Shown: one piece after another, positions 23,700 to 34,372 of the stretch
Layout of the letters: each line of letters opens with the position of its first letter
Numbering within the stretch: the first letter of the stretch is position 1
Origin: Benincasa hispida
Lineage: Eukaryota; Streptophyta; Magnoliopsida; Cucurbitales; Cucurbitaceae
Assembly: GCF_009727055.1 (NCBI RefSeq)
Contig: NC_052355.1
Location: 5,274,542-5,338,541, forward strand
DNA: 64,000 nucleotides
Reading direction: 5' to 3'
The notes under the pieces: generated by a model
Database searches by the model: none
The model's input: the letters and a program-made list of their open reading frames with translations, nothing else
Told to the model about the DNA's origin: nothing
Translations under genes and position numbers: made by a program

Positions 23700-24290
23700 G
23701 ATTAATAACCTATACAATATGTTATTCTTAGCTCTCACGTCCCTAACAGTTCACGCCATGAGATTCATGCTCAGCTTCGTGTCACCCTAAGAGTGACCTC
23801 CATTTGGAAGGTGTTTGCATGGGTCAATAGCAAGGTGAATAGGGGAAGTAGCTCATAGTAAGTGGATGCAGGATATGTGTCAATGTGTCCTATGATCACT
23901 TCCATTAGTTTGAATCGTGAGATTCCTATGTTGCACCTACTTGTCGTTTTTAAGTGACATAAGCTAGTCGTTTTATGATGGCTATCCCCTCATAGGATTG
24001 TATTATGGAATTCGGAACAACTCAAACTCCAGAAATGGATAGGATTTCTTAGGTCCATTCCCAACCTTGACTCTCCATTTCGATAGCATCATTAGGGCCG
24101 ACCTCTAAGGTCTGAAAATGGAGGGTTACATTTACATCAGTTACTAAATGTTAGTAAGTTCATGACCGAAAATGGTAACTAAATGACTATAGGATTAAGT
24201 GTTATTCTGGAGATAGTATTTAGTCAAGAATTTCTTGCTTCAGTGAAGGAGTATTTGACTGCCCCTTGGTAGCATCTATTCAGACTCACT
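23700..24290 (+). other. Conserved untranslated leader block of copia elements, with a possible splice donor
   Basis: Clear nucleotide similarity to E (reverse strand, about 49090-49640) and M (reverse strand, about 61000-61290), yet stops occur in every frame. All three keep the word TATA or CATA followed by GTAAGTGG, a strong plant 5' splice-site match (23858-23863 here). It may be a structured leader or an intron. Neither is shown by the sequence alone. Confidence 0.5.
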
Positions 24291-25654
24291 AAAGTATCAT
24301 TGCAAATAAAATAATGAAATTTGGGTACATTATTACTTTGCTTAAACTTGGTTTGATATGAAAGCAATTTACTAATTAGAATTTATTTATAATTTCACAT
24401 GACGACTTCTTAAAAATTGCATGCTTCCAATATGTTTTACGGTTTTAATTATTCAACAACGAAATTGAACATAAACGTAATACTAGTGAATGATGATTTA
24501 TAATTTGTTTTAACAGAGGAATATCGTCAATATCTCAGTTCATCAACAAACAAAAAATATTTGGAATGTGTATGATAGATGGATTAAACAAATGAAAAGG
24601 GTTGAATCCTTAACTTAGAAAATATATTTGTTATAATTGCTAAGAAATTCAAGAACATGGCTTCTTGACGATATGTGCAAGCGCACGCAATCAAAGTAAT
24701 AAATCCCAAATAGGGTATCATCCTCAGGGACCAGCACAAGCAAAAATTTTCTAACTTAGCTATCACAATTTTTCGTCAATTTTATCTTGGCAACCAAAAG
24801 ATGATTTTTATCTACAACTACGGATAACAAAAATTTAGTCACACACAAGAACAATTCAGAGCAAAACAATTCTAGGGTGTTGTTTCATTTAGGGATTACA
24901 AAGAATATGACATGCAATTGATTGAAATTGTTAGATTGAGGCTATAAGTTCTAAAATCAGGAAATTCTCTCTCGAACTCAAACCATCCTAATAACTACCC
25001 ATCAACCTGAATCTCTTCTATTGCTTGAATAGTTACAGCATTAAGACCCTTCAATCGCACCCCTCATTATTCTAAATTCACTCTCATGCAATTTCGAATA
25101 ACAGTTTAAATTATTGTGTCAAGTGAATTAAATTCTCGAGAGAGACATCTAATTAACTTAAGTTCATTCAATTAGTGGCCAGTTAATCAAAAGTATTAAG
25201 CACAAACAAATTAGAAATGTATGCAAAATCAATCAATTGTAAATTCAAATACTCAGAGTAACATCCCCAAAATCCACAAATACCCTAGAATAAAAGAGTT
25301 TAGCCATGCAGGATTCGGATAACAGTATTCAACAAACAAATAATCATTATAGTGAAAAATAAATTAACAAAGAAGAACGATCTCCCTTCAATAGGTTTGA
25401 ATCCCAATCACGATATTCTTGACACTCGCCATGAATACCGGATTGTTCTTCAACAAAATTGCATGATCACGATCAATCCAGAATCGCTCTTAGATCAACT
25501 CTCAATCAAAATCTCAAGTACTCAACCAAAAATGATAATTTCTCTGTTTTAGCTCTTGTATGAACTACAATTTAGGTATTTATCAAAGTCGGCTCTCTAT
25601 TTTCCTCCTCTCCAGACCTGGCAGCGAAATGCTATTATTTATAATATGTTTGTT

Positions 25655-27203
25655 CGGTGTAAAATAGGTGTCATTAATTCTATCTACCCAAAATAAATGA
25701 AATTTATGGAACTCTAACTACAACTAGAACTAACACGTAGTAATAGTAGAAGTAAGAGGTCGATCCCAAGAGAACCGCAAATAATTGGCATAAAAATTGA
25801 CTATTTGAATTCCTAAATGCAAAAGATTAAATGAGGGATTTGTTTGTTTTAAGAACAAATAGAAACTAACTAAGCAAAAGGCAAGAATTGATATAGAAAA
25901 TTTATTGATGAGAGAAATAAAGAAGAGATTATGAGATAAAATTCAATGGAAATGAAATCTTGGGGATTTTATATAACTAGACAATTCTATCATTGACTTA
26001 ATAAGAAATCATGCAATTAAATTATTCAATAGTTCATTAAGAATAAATTCTTAATGCCCTAATTAGCTAATTTAACAATTAACCCTAATCTAGGTCTTAA
26101 TTTCTTCCTAAAGAAATTTCACAACTACCCTAAATTACATTGAACTCATAGGTTTTCTTAACTATTCCAATCTTGATATCAAAAGACTGAAAATTCAAGA
26201 TTGATTACATGAATATTCTAAATTAATAGATTCTTTAAAGAAAAGAGGAAAAGAGGTCCACATTTTCTATCAAGACTACTAATTTTTGCAACTAAAGTAC
26301 AGATTTGTTATAGAACCATGTAATTTTTACATACAAAAATTGATTAATCTTGATTCGTCATTTCATTATTAATCAATTTTATTTTAAATCTTAGCAAGAA
26401 CATTCAAAATAAAGTAATTATATGAAAGAAAATTCAAGAAAAGTCTCAAGAAAATGCCTAATTACATAGTACCCCAAGAAAAAGATTTACCTACTCATGG
26501 AGATTGAAGTTCTTTAAGCATTCCACTGATAGTTGCATGTTGATATAAGTCTAAGTACAAATCGACTCAATCTCATAGAAAATTACAAGAATTGCTCTTT
26601 GAAATCGAAATCTCTCTAAAAAATGGGTTTTTCTATTTCTAAGTTTTTCTCTCTAGAGACTGATGGATTTTCTAAAATGATATCTCTCCCTCTTCGCTGA
26701 AGAACTAAACTCATTTATACTAGCAGGAAATCGTCGCAAAGCATGCGGATGGATCGTGTCAAAATCCGAAAACAAGAACGAACGCATCGAGTTTTTTCTG
26801 TTTAATACTCGATCCATGACACTCGTCAGTCAATACTCAATCCTCGACACTATGGATATTCTTTACTCAATTGCTTGAACTGGATGGAAAATGGATCAGA
26901 CGAAACTCGATGACTCGATGGAAGATGGTTAAATACTCGATAGTCTTTACTGGATGCTATTAGTATTATGCTAAATGTTGATGGTTGATGATCCAATAGC
27001 CTTACTCGATGCTTTCTTGGGTGTTTACTCGATTCTCTCTAATTTGTTGATTTTCTTGGTCATTTTTATCTTTTTGGTACAATTTTCTTGTAATGACTCC
27101 AAAATGCATTGGAGATTGTTTAATCCTAAAAAATTAGCAAGTAAAGCAAATAATAAACAAAATTATGAGGAATTAACATAGAAAATATACATCCTTTAAA
27201 AAC
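25655..27203 (-). mobile_element. G2: unclassified LTR-like insert in the G LTR
   Basis: Present here and absent from the equivalent point of the right G LTR. It has an LTR-edge signature (GTCGATCCCAAGAGAACCGC, near 25770) like other gypsy LTRs in the window. Its right half contains many ACTCGATG words (26760-27020). It ends near TATACA at about 27191-27203. Exact ends and target duplication are not resolved. No coding capacity is seen. Confidence 0.5.
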
Positions 27204-27217
27204 CTAACAATGCTTGC

Positions 27218-27231
27218 AGCGTTGCAACGCT
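27218..27231. repeat. Perfect 14-bp palindrome in the G left LTR
   Basis: AGCGTTGCAACGCT, fully self-complementary. A second 12-bp form (GCGTTGCAACGC) is at 27326-27337. Confidence 0.9.
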
Positions 27232-27559
27232 AGTTGCTGATGTCATGCTAATCGCGTGTCAATGTCGTAGCACTACAACACTGCCTTGTTTCAAATTGCT
27301 CTCGGGTCTACAGTGTTAGGGAGCCGCGTTGCAACGCTCTTCCAACGCTGGCTCCCCCCCAAATTTGCCTCTTTGATTGACCTTGAGTCCTTGGTTTTTT
27401 CCTAATTTCATGGTCAACCGGTAATTGCTCAAAATTTGAGTTTTACCCTGGGTTTTTTTTTTTTTTATCCTTTTCGCACAAATTGCTCCTGATGCTAAGT
27501 TTCCTGAAATTTCTCAACATATAAAACACTCATCCACAGAAAAATTTAGACACATCCTA

Positions 27560-28882
27560 ATCGTTGAGAGTTTCTAAAGCCAAAACTTTTTATTCTGTGT
27601 GTGTGTGTGTGACTCCTTCTTTAATTCAAAACTCAAAAATTGACTTAAGATTTAATTAAGCTTCATCAGTTTTCCTCCAATCTAGCTCAAGCACCAATTA
27701 CCAATCATCACCACACTTAAGGAAGTGATGTGTCCACTAAGGTGCCTTACCTCTCTCTCTCTCTCTTTAAACAGCAAAAGGGTCCTAAACTTGCATCGTC
27801 TTACTTAGGAGCACTACCTTTCACACATCCACTGTAGGGAACTATACCTAGTCAATTCCCAGGTGTCCTAACTGATCACAGCAAAGGTAGCTATTTTTAC
27901 CCCCATCCATGCATACACATTATAAGTTTAAAAATAATAAAAAGATATTTATTTCAAGCGTGTGAATGCACAGTCTATATATATATATATACATATTTTT
28001 TTTTCAATGGCATAACAATATTTTTTTTCTTTCCTCTTAGTCTAACATTACAAACCACCATGCAAGACACTCTCTAACCAATGGAACCTTTTGAGGTGAC
28101 AACAAAATTGACATAAATTAATGCTTTGTTCAGTTAGAGATTCTAAATTAAAGTGGTTCGTGCTCAAGATAACAGAGGATACAAAGAGGGATTCAGAACA
28201 AAGAACACTCAAGACAGGACTATGTTATCCAATTTCTACTTCAAAACATGGCATACATCATGAGTGACTCATCATCCATTATAGTAAAACAAAGCAACCA
28301 AAGAACACGATTCAATCAGTATCAGCATTCTTCCTAACCATAATGAACCCTTTTTCAAAATTTTAATAAATTTTCAAATTTTCCTAAAAATCAAGAATAA
28401 CATGCATAAAACAATCAACTCAAAAAAATATGCATAAAAGCACAAGATTCAAGTACAAACTACGCCTCCAACCTCAAACATAAAAAGATGCATTCTCCCT
28501 AATGCATAATATCTAAAACAATCACACAACAGACGAGTGATACAAGCATGGGTAATAAGCAGGGATTCACGATTTTGGATGGCGAACTGGTGCTTGAAAA
28601 CACTTGAGCATCATCTCCAACCCGAGGATAAAAAAAAAATACTCATGGGGTGGCTCTCTATCCTAAAAAAAAAAATCAAATAAAAAATTAAATAAAATTG
28701 AAATAAAACTGGAACACTTGGGTTTCCTCCCAAGAAGCGCTTAGTTTAATGTCCTTAGCTAGACCAAGACAAATTGAGACAACTTTCAAGGTGGCTTCAT
28801 CATTCCATGCATAGCAACACCTGAAATATATAATTTTCTCCTACACTGACATTCACATAAAAAATTAGTTGAACAACAATTA
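27560..28882 (-). other. G interior without coding sequence; microsatellites
   Basis: Non-coding, with TG (about 27597-27612), CT (about 27747-27766) and AT (about 27978-27991) dinucleotide runs and several homopolymers. 28708-28746 reads GGGTTTCCTCCCAAGAAGCG, a sequence common in the 3' interior of plant gypsy elements. Confidence 0.55.
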
Positions 28883-29286
28883 TCAAAAAAGCATATTCTT
28901 CTCTCCCTTTGTCCACCAGTTCAATATCTCTCTTACGAATATATTGAGAAAATTTACTCTTCTTACCTCTTCATCATTCACCCGAAGTGTAAGTTTGTCA
29001 TTATAAACATCAGTCAAAGGTCTGCCTGTGGCTAGGAATGGTCGTCCAAGGATGATGGAAATTTTAGCATCTTCTTCCATGTCTAGGACCACAAAATCTG
29101 CTAGGAAGGTGAAATCACCGACTTTAACCAGAACATCTTCTAGTACACCACGAGGGTAAGTGACGGAATGATCTGCCAACTGCAATGAGATCGTCGTCGA
29201 CTGTACCTCTCCTATGTTTAGGTTCCTATACAAAGATAAAGGCATCAGATTAACTGAGGCACCTAAATCACATAAGGCCTTATTTA
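28883..29286 (-). pseudogene. Gypsy retropepsin (aspartic protease) fragment of G
   Basis: Protease domain of a Ty3/gypsy polyprotein, which cleaves Gag-Pol in the virus-like particle. The minus-strand frame includes INKALCDLGASVNLMPLSLY, with the catalytic Asp in DLGAS. QLADHSVTYPRGVLEDVLVKV and DAKISIILGRPFLATGRPL follow, the latter holding the conserved ILGRPFL strand. This order matches plant gypsy retropepsins. The N-terminal side is cut at 29286 by the M2 LTR, so the apparent start methionine upstream lies in the LTR and is not real. RT and integrase, which should follow, are missing. Confidence 0.85.
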
Positions 29287-31191
29287 TGATGTAGTAAATT
29301 AACATGCAGCAGAGAAAATCATAAACAATAAGCACTCTAATTACACTTAATTTGAGTTTAAAACATGTTTTAGAATAACTAATTCATAAGAGGATTTGTT
29401 GATCGCAATACCTTTGATGAAACTTCTTCACAACCAGCTGAGCTCCACGAAAAGATGCTTCAATCTACAAGTACACCACCATGAAGATCTTCTCTACTAT
29501 TCTTTTGCAAGGATTGTGTGGTGGAAACACTAAACTAAGCTGATTTTGATAAAGACTGAAGAGGGTTTGGAGAGGGTTTTGAATTATGCAGTTGTCTTGT
29601 AGAAATTTTGAATGCTTGCTCATGATTCAGCCCAACACTCCAATTTATAGAGCTTTCATCATGCAATCTCAAAGCTTGCATGCAGGCCAACTTCTTCTTG
29701 ATGAATTGAGTGGAATTGGATGAATAAGGTGCTTGCATACATAATGGAGATTTCCAACTTTTGAAAATTTTCATTTTGTGTTTTCAAAATTTGTTTCAAA
29801 AATTGATTTCTAAAATCAATTTACAAATAAATTAATTTATTTGTTTATTAGTTTTATAAAAATTAATTCAATTAATTAATTTTAATAAAACTAATTAATT
29901 AAATATTTTAATTAATTTTGTTAATTTAATATCTAATATTAAATTAGTAAAATACAAATTTCACTACAATGAATTTAATTTCATGTAATTAATATTTAGA
30001 TCATAATTTAAACATTAATCGATTCTCCAATTTTGTTTAATTTTGATAAAATTAAACATTTCAATTGTATCGAATACGATTAATAGAAACCATAATTGAA
30101 TTTTAATATTTCAAATTCTAAACCCTAATTTCAAATCTCATCAAGATTACTCAATTTACTAATCCAATTTATGAGTTAGTAGAGGGACCTTATAAACTAC
30201 AGATCATGAGCTCCAACGATTTGCAATTAATTACTTAAACTCTTTAGACCAAATTAATCACTTTCTATTAACAACCAAGACATTCCACTATAGCTCGATA
30301 GTTGTACTCTCCTCACTATAGATATATTTTTGTCCATTTCAAACATAATCGGTAATCAATCTTTCATAGGTCGTTCATATTTACAGCTGGGTCAAAGATT
30401 ACCGTTTTACCTTTATAAATACATCTTGCTCCTTAAGCTCTCACTGATCCTCCATTCAAGATTTGATTTATAGTCCAACTTATACATCCTAACCCTCTTT
30501 TCCATGAGAGGGGTGGGGCCCCGTTGTTCAAGACAAGGCATCAGCGCTTAAGAGAACAACCCATCTGCTAACCGTAAATCGAGTAGGAATGAATTCCATA
30601 TTGCAAACCTATGTCGTCAGCTATCTATCTTGTCTTATCCTCAAAATGGAAGGCTTATTGAGCAATATTGTTGGATTACTCTCAATTATGCAGATCAAAA
30701 GATAATTCCGAATAAAAAGAAGTTCATAGTTATCTTAGTATTAAGATCGAGTTACCCAAGATCATTGAGTTTGAGATAGTCAGTTTTAACAGTAAACGGT
30801 TATTATAAAGAAAATTGACTATTTCGAGGTCCGGTCTTATGCAAACTTCTTGCATAGGATGCCCCCACTCACATGTCTCCACACGAATGATTTTTGGATA
30901 ACATCATTTGTAAAAGTGTACAAAATGAGCCGCATCAAATAATGTCACCAGGATGAGGTACCCAATCTCATCCGTATACTTATAGATCATTTTGGCTACA
31001 TACTAAAACTTGATCCTCTTTTATGTAAGTTAAAGCATTCATGTTATGGCCATGGATCTGTTCATTGGATTTTCATAAAAGAATGCAATATCAATAGTAA
31101 TTTATTGAATAAAATACTCAACAATATTTTTATTGATAAATAGAATATGTTAACAATATTTACAAACTGCAAGTTTAGGATATTCTCAACA
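29287..31191 (-). mobile_element. 3' LTR of M2
   Basis: The plus strand starts TGATGTAGTAAATTAACATGC, matching the edge of E's LTR (TGAAGGAGTAATCTAACATAC at 43570). It ends TTCTCAACA just before the tract ATCTCCCAC. It carries the conserved TATA-like block near 30320 and an AT-rich run at 29810-30060. Confidence 0.8.
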
Positions 31192-32600
31192 ATCTCCCAC
31201 ATGGACTAATACTCCAGTGAGACAGACATATAAATATATAATGTTTACAGTGTTGAGACATAAAGAGAGAAAAATACAATAAACTAGGGCATCTAAAATA
31301 CCCTTTGACATTCTCCCACTTACCCTAGATTATGATGCTCGTAGTCCTAGTCCAACAAAGTGGCCCTTGAACACTTTAGCTGAGAGGGCCTTCGTAAAGG
31401 ATGGGCAAGGTTGTCTTTTGAGGCTATCTGCATGACTATCACGTCTCCTCATTCTCATGAGATATTTGAGGATGTTTTTTATAACTATCCAATGATTGTG
31501 TTTTGGGTTAGATTGGAACCTGTTGACGATTCCAACTGTAGAGCATATGTCGAGACATGTACACAACATAGTGTATATCAGACTCCCAAATGTCGATGCA
31601 TATGAAATTCTTTTCATTTCCTTAATTTCTTGAGGTGTCTTAGAACATTGTTCCTTTAATAGATGAAATCATGTCTGAAAGGTAACATACCTTTTTTTGA
31701 ATTTTGCATATTATATCTCGACAACATTTTGTCAATATAAGATGCCTAAGATAGTGCTAGGGTTCTGTTATTTTGATTTCGAAAAATTAGAATCCCAAGA
31801 ACATTGAGCATTTCCCAAATCTTTCATTTAGAACTGTGATGCTAACCATCTGTTTACATCAGAAAGGTAATTTGTCTCATTCCCAATGAGCAAGATATCA
31901 TCAACATAAAGTACCAAGAATGCTATAGTTTTGTTGACTATTTTCTTGTATACACAAGGTTAATCAACATTCTATTCAAAACCATAAGATTTGATCATAG
32001 TGTCAAATCTTATATTTCACAATGTAGAAGCTTGCTTCAATCCATAAATGGATCTTTTAAGCTTACAAACCTTTTATTCTTGACCCTATTCAATGAACTC
32101 TTCTGGTTAAGACATGAAAAAAACTCATCAAGATGGCCATTCAAAAAAGCTGTCTTGATATCCATTTGCCATATTTCAAAGTCATACTATGCGACAATAA
32201 CAGTATTTTTATTAATTTAATCATGACAACAGGAAAGAAAGTTTTTTCATAGTAAACCCCTTCCCTTTGGGTAAAACCTTTTGCCACGAATCTGGCTTTA
32301 TAGGTTTTGACATTGCTAGTTTGATCTCTTTTCCACTTGTACATCCATTTACAACCTATAGGTTTAACCTCATGTGGTTGATCTACAAGTTCCCAGACAG
32401 AGTTGAAGTACATGGACTTCGTTTCTACATCCATGACTTTTATCCATTGTTCCCTATCAACATCTTCTATTGCCTGTTTAAAGATCAATGGATCTTCTAG
32501 ACCATCATCAAGTATGATGTCTTGAGTTTCTGTTAAACCCATGTAGTATTCAGGTTAATTAACAACCCTCCCACTACCTCGAGCATTCTCAACTCTTATG
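31192..32600 (-). pseudogene. M2 pol: RNase H and reverse transcriptase, broken
   Basis: The minus-strand frame at 31617-31330 has ASTFGSLIYTMLCTCLDIC, the start of the copia RNase H segment. 32542-32141 contains the RT N-terminus with DREQWIKVMDVE, VWELVDQPHEVKPIGCKW and VAKGFTQREGV. The YVDD box (FLVLYVDDILLIGN) is intact at about 31893-31934. Frameshifts lie between the pieces. Polypurine tracts are at 31192-31200 and about 31310-31325. Confidence 0.85.
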
Positions 32601-33551
32601 AAGAATGTGATCGGATAGCAACTTTTGTTGATGGACTAGCTTGATCAACAATTTTTGTTGACTTTTATCCATTTGTATGTGAGGTTGATGACTTTTAATA
32701 TGACCTTTTTCCAAGTATGTAGCATTTGTCGAAACATACATTTTATTTTCTCTGGGATCATAGAACAATCCACCTCTTGTTTCTTTAGGGTGTCCAACCA
32801 AGAGGCATAATTTTGAATGTCGTTCCAATTTCTTTGGGTTTTGTACAAACACGTGTGCCGGACATCCCCATACCCGAAAGTAAAGTACACTACTTTTACG
32901 TCCTTTCCACAATGCATATGGTGTTTTAGAAACACTTTTTGAGGGAACCATGTTCCAAATATATCTATAGTCTGTACTGCATACTTCTAAAAGGATTGAG
33001 GTAACTGGCAAAACTCATCATTGATCGAACCATGTCTAACAAGGTTCGGTTTCTCCTTTCTACAACACAGTTTTGTTGTGGTGTTCTAGATGTTGTGGGT
33101 TGGGAATGAATTCCATGATCTACCAAATAGTTGTGGAATTTTAAATCCATATACTCACCACCTCGATCTGATCGAAGTGTTTTAATTCTTTTACCTAATA
33201 AGTTTTCTATTTTGATCTTGAATTCCCTAAATCTTTGAAGAGTTTCAGACTTGTGACTTATTAAGTAAATATAGCCATATCTAGAATAGTCATCAATAAA
33301 ACTGACAAAATATTCATATCCACCTCGTGCTCTTACATTCATCGAACCACAAAGGTCTGAATGTATAATTTCGAGGGGTTTTTTGGCATGAAGACCTTTT
33401 CTAGAAAAAGATCTTTTAGTCATTTTTCCTTCAAGACATGACTCATAAGGAGGTAAAGAGATTTCTTCTAACTGATTTAGATGACCTTTTTTAACTAATC
33501 TCTCAGTCCTGTTGAGATTTATGTGACCAAGTTTGAGATACCAAAGATAGG
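32601..33551 (-). pseudogene. M2 integrase, nearly continuous
   Basis: Copia integrase core, which inserts element cDNA into the genome. The minus-strand frame 33423-32965 shows the catalytic triad in order: HSDLCG, RSDRGGEY and PQQNCVVERRNRTL. So the D, D and E are all present, although the usual PQQNG glycine is Cys. The second half (33011-32589) carries TPYALWKGRKSS, FRVWGCPAHVF and a GHPKETRGGLFYDP stretch typical of the copia integrase C-terminus. A frameshift near 32970 separates the halves. The N-terminal zinc-binding part is cut by T2 at 33552. Confidence 0.85.
33547..33551. repeat. Target-site duplication of T2, left copy (ATAGG)
   Basis: ATAGG here and at 35760-35764. The relative at about 48145 (CCAAAGATAGGCACTAG) shows the empty site. 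Confidence 0.9.
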
Positions 33552-33552
33552 T

Positions 33553-33578
33553 GATGACATGTAGAAATGCATGTCATC
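33553..33578 (+). other. LTR-terminal stem-loop, T family (copy T2)
   Basis: Arms GATGACATGTA (33553-33563) and TGCATGTCATC (33568-33578) around GAAA. Only one T-G wobble occurs in 11 pairs. Confidence 0.85.
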
Positions 33579-34153
33579 TTAGGCCTTTTATTTAGAATTA
33601 CGAGGGATGTTAAGCAGAATATGCGGCAATTATGTTAGGAATTCATGAGAAAATGAGTTTGCGTTGATCAGCATTAAGAATATCGGCTAACCCATTATTA
33701 TGTGTTATTATGCGTTAAATTGTCTATTATTGTAGCTAACGCAGAAAGTGGACATAAACGCGGAAGCCGAACTACCACATAGACGACTACATGTGGAGAA
33801 ACTCTCCATTGCAAAGGCGAACGCATTCGATCAACGCATAGGTGTTGCGGTAATTAGCTACATGCGTCCATCACATGGGAATTGCGCTAGTCAAGCGATT
33901 GCGGTCATCGTGTCGAAGTTGCGATATTAAGCAAATACGGTCACTAAACGATTGCGGCTACATGATAACGCATAATAGAGGGATCAACACAAGGTTGGTG
34001 AAATGAACGCATCAACATACATCTCGGGAAAATTAAAAGCTGATGTTGACATTTCACCTACCACGTTGTTAGCAGCAGAGATTTAGAAAGGACTAACGCG
34101 CTGCGAATATCAGAATCAGAGCAGTCCATTAATGCTGTCGGTGATCCAAACTC

Positions 34154-34162
34154 TATATAAAG
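34154..34162 (+). promoter_or_regulatory. TATA box in the T2 LTR
   Basis: TATATAAAG, at the position of TATAAATAG in T1 and followed by the shared GAAGCC-ATGAGCA sequence. Confidence 0.5.
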
Positions 34163-34334
34163 AAGCCAATGAGCAAAATTTCAATTCATCCAGGGATTTC
34201 GCTTGAGGTTCGCCTTAGGGCAGATCTAGGGTTATCCCCGCGATCTAGACTAATGCGTGAGAAGAAAGCTTGGGAGTTCTTCATCTCCCTCATCCATTCC
34301 GATTGACGACCGAAGCCTTCGATCGGAGCTAGAT

Positions 34335-34372
34335 CTGTCTCTTATACACATCTAGATGTGTATAAGAGACAG
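34335..34372. other. Nextera (Tn5 mosaic-end) junction adapter embedded in the assembly
   Basis: The full 38-bp junction is present: CTGTCTCTTATACACATCT followed by its reverse complement. It is flanked by identical 44-bp copies (34291-34334 and 34373-34416). Technical contamination. Confidence 0.98.

Larger units (their letters stand above)
21935..24673 (+). other. P leader and 5' internal region, with no recognisable gag
   Basis: Non-coding. It holds a self-complementary 14-mer (22213-22226), an N gap (22242-22266), a homopolymer-rich stretch (22798-22843) and a 600-bp block (about 23700-24290). That block is conserved in E (about 49090-49640, reverse) and M (about 61000-61290, reverse). 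The usual copia gag start is not found before element G cuts in at 24674. Confidence 0.6.
24674..27560 (-). mobile_element. Left LTR of G, interrupted by another LTR
   Basis: 24674-about 25650 and about 27205-27560 together match the right LTR at 36880-38170: 'CCCAAATAGGGTATC', 'TTCTAACTTAGCTATCAC', 'GAACAATTCAGAGCAAAACAATTC' and later 'CAAATTGCTCCTGATGCT'. The right LTR runs through the break without interruption near 37815, which defines the insert. Confidence 0.7.

Noticed and set aside
28883..29335. Apparent complete start of the retropepsin ORF at 29335
   Set aside because: The first ~16 codons are M2 LTR sequence. The true protease frame is truncated at 29286.
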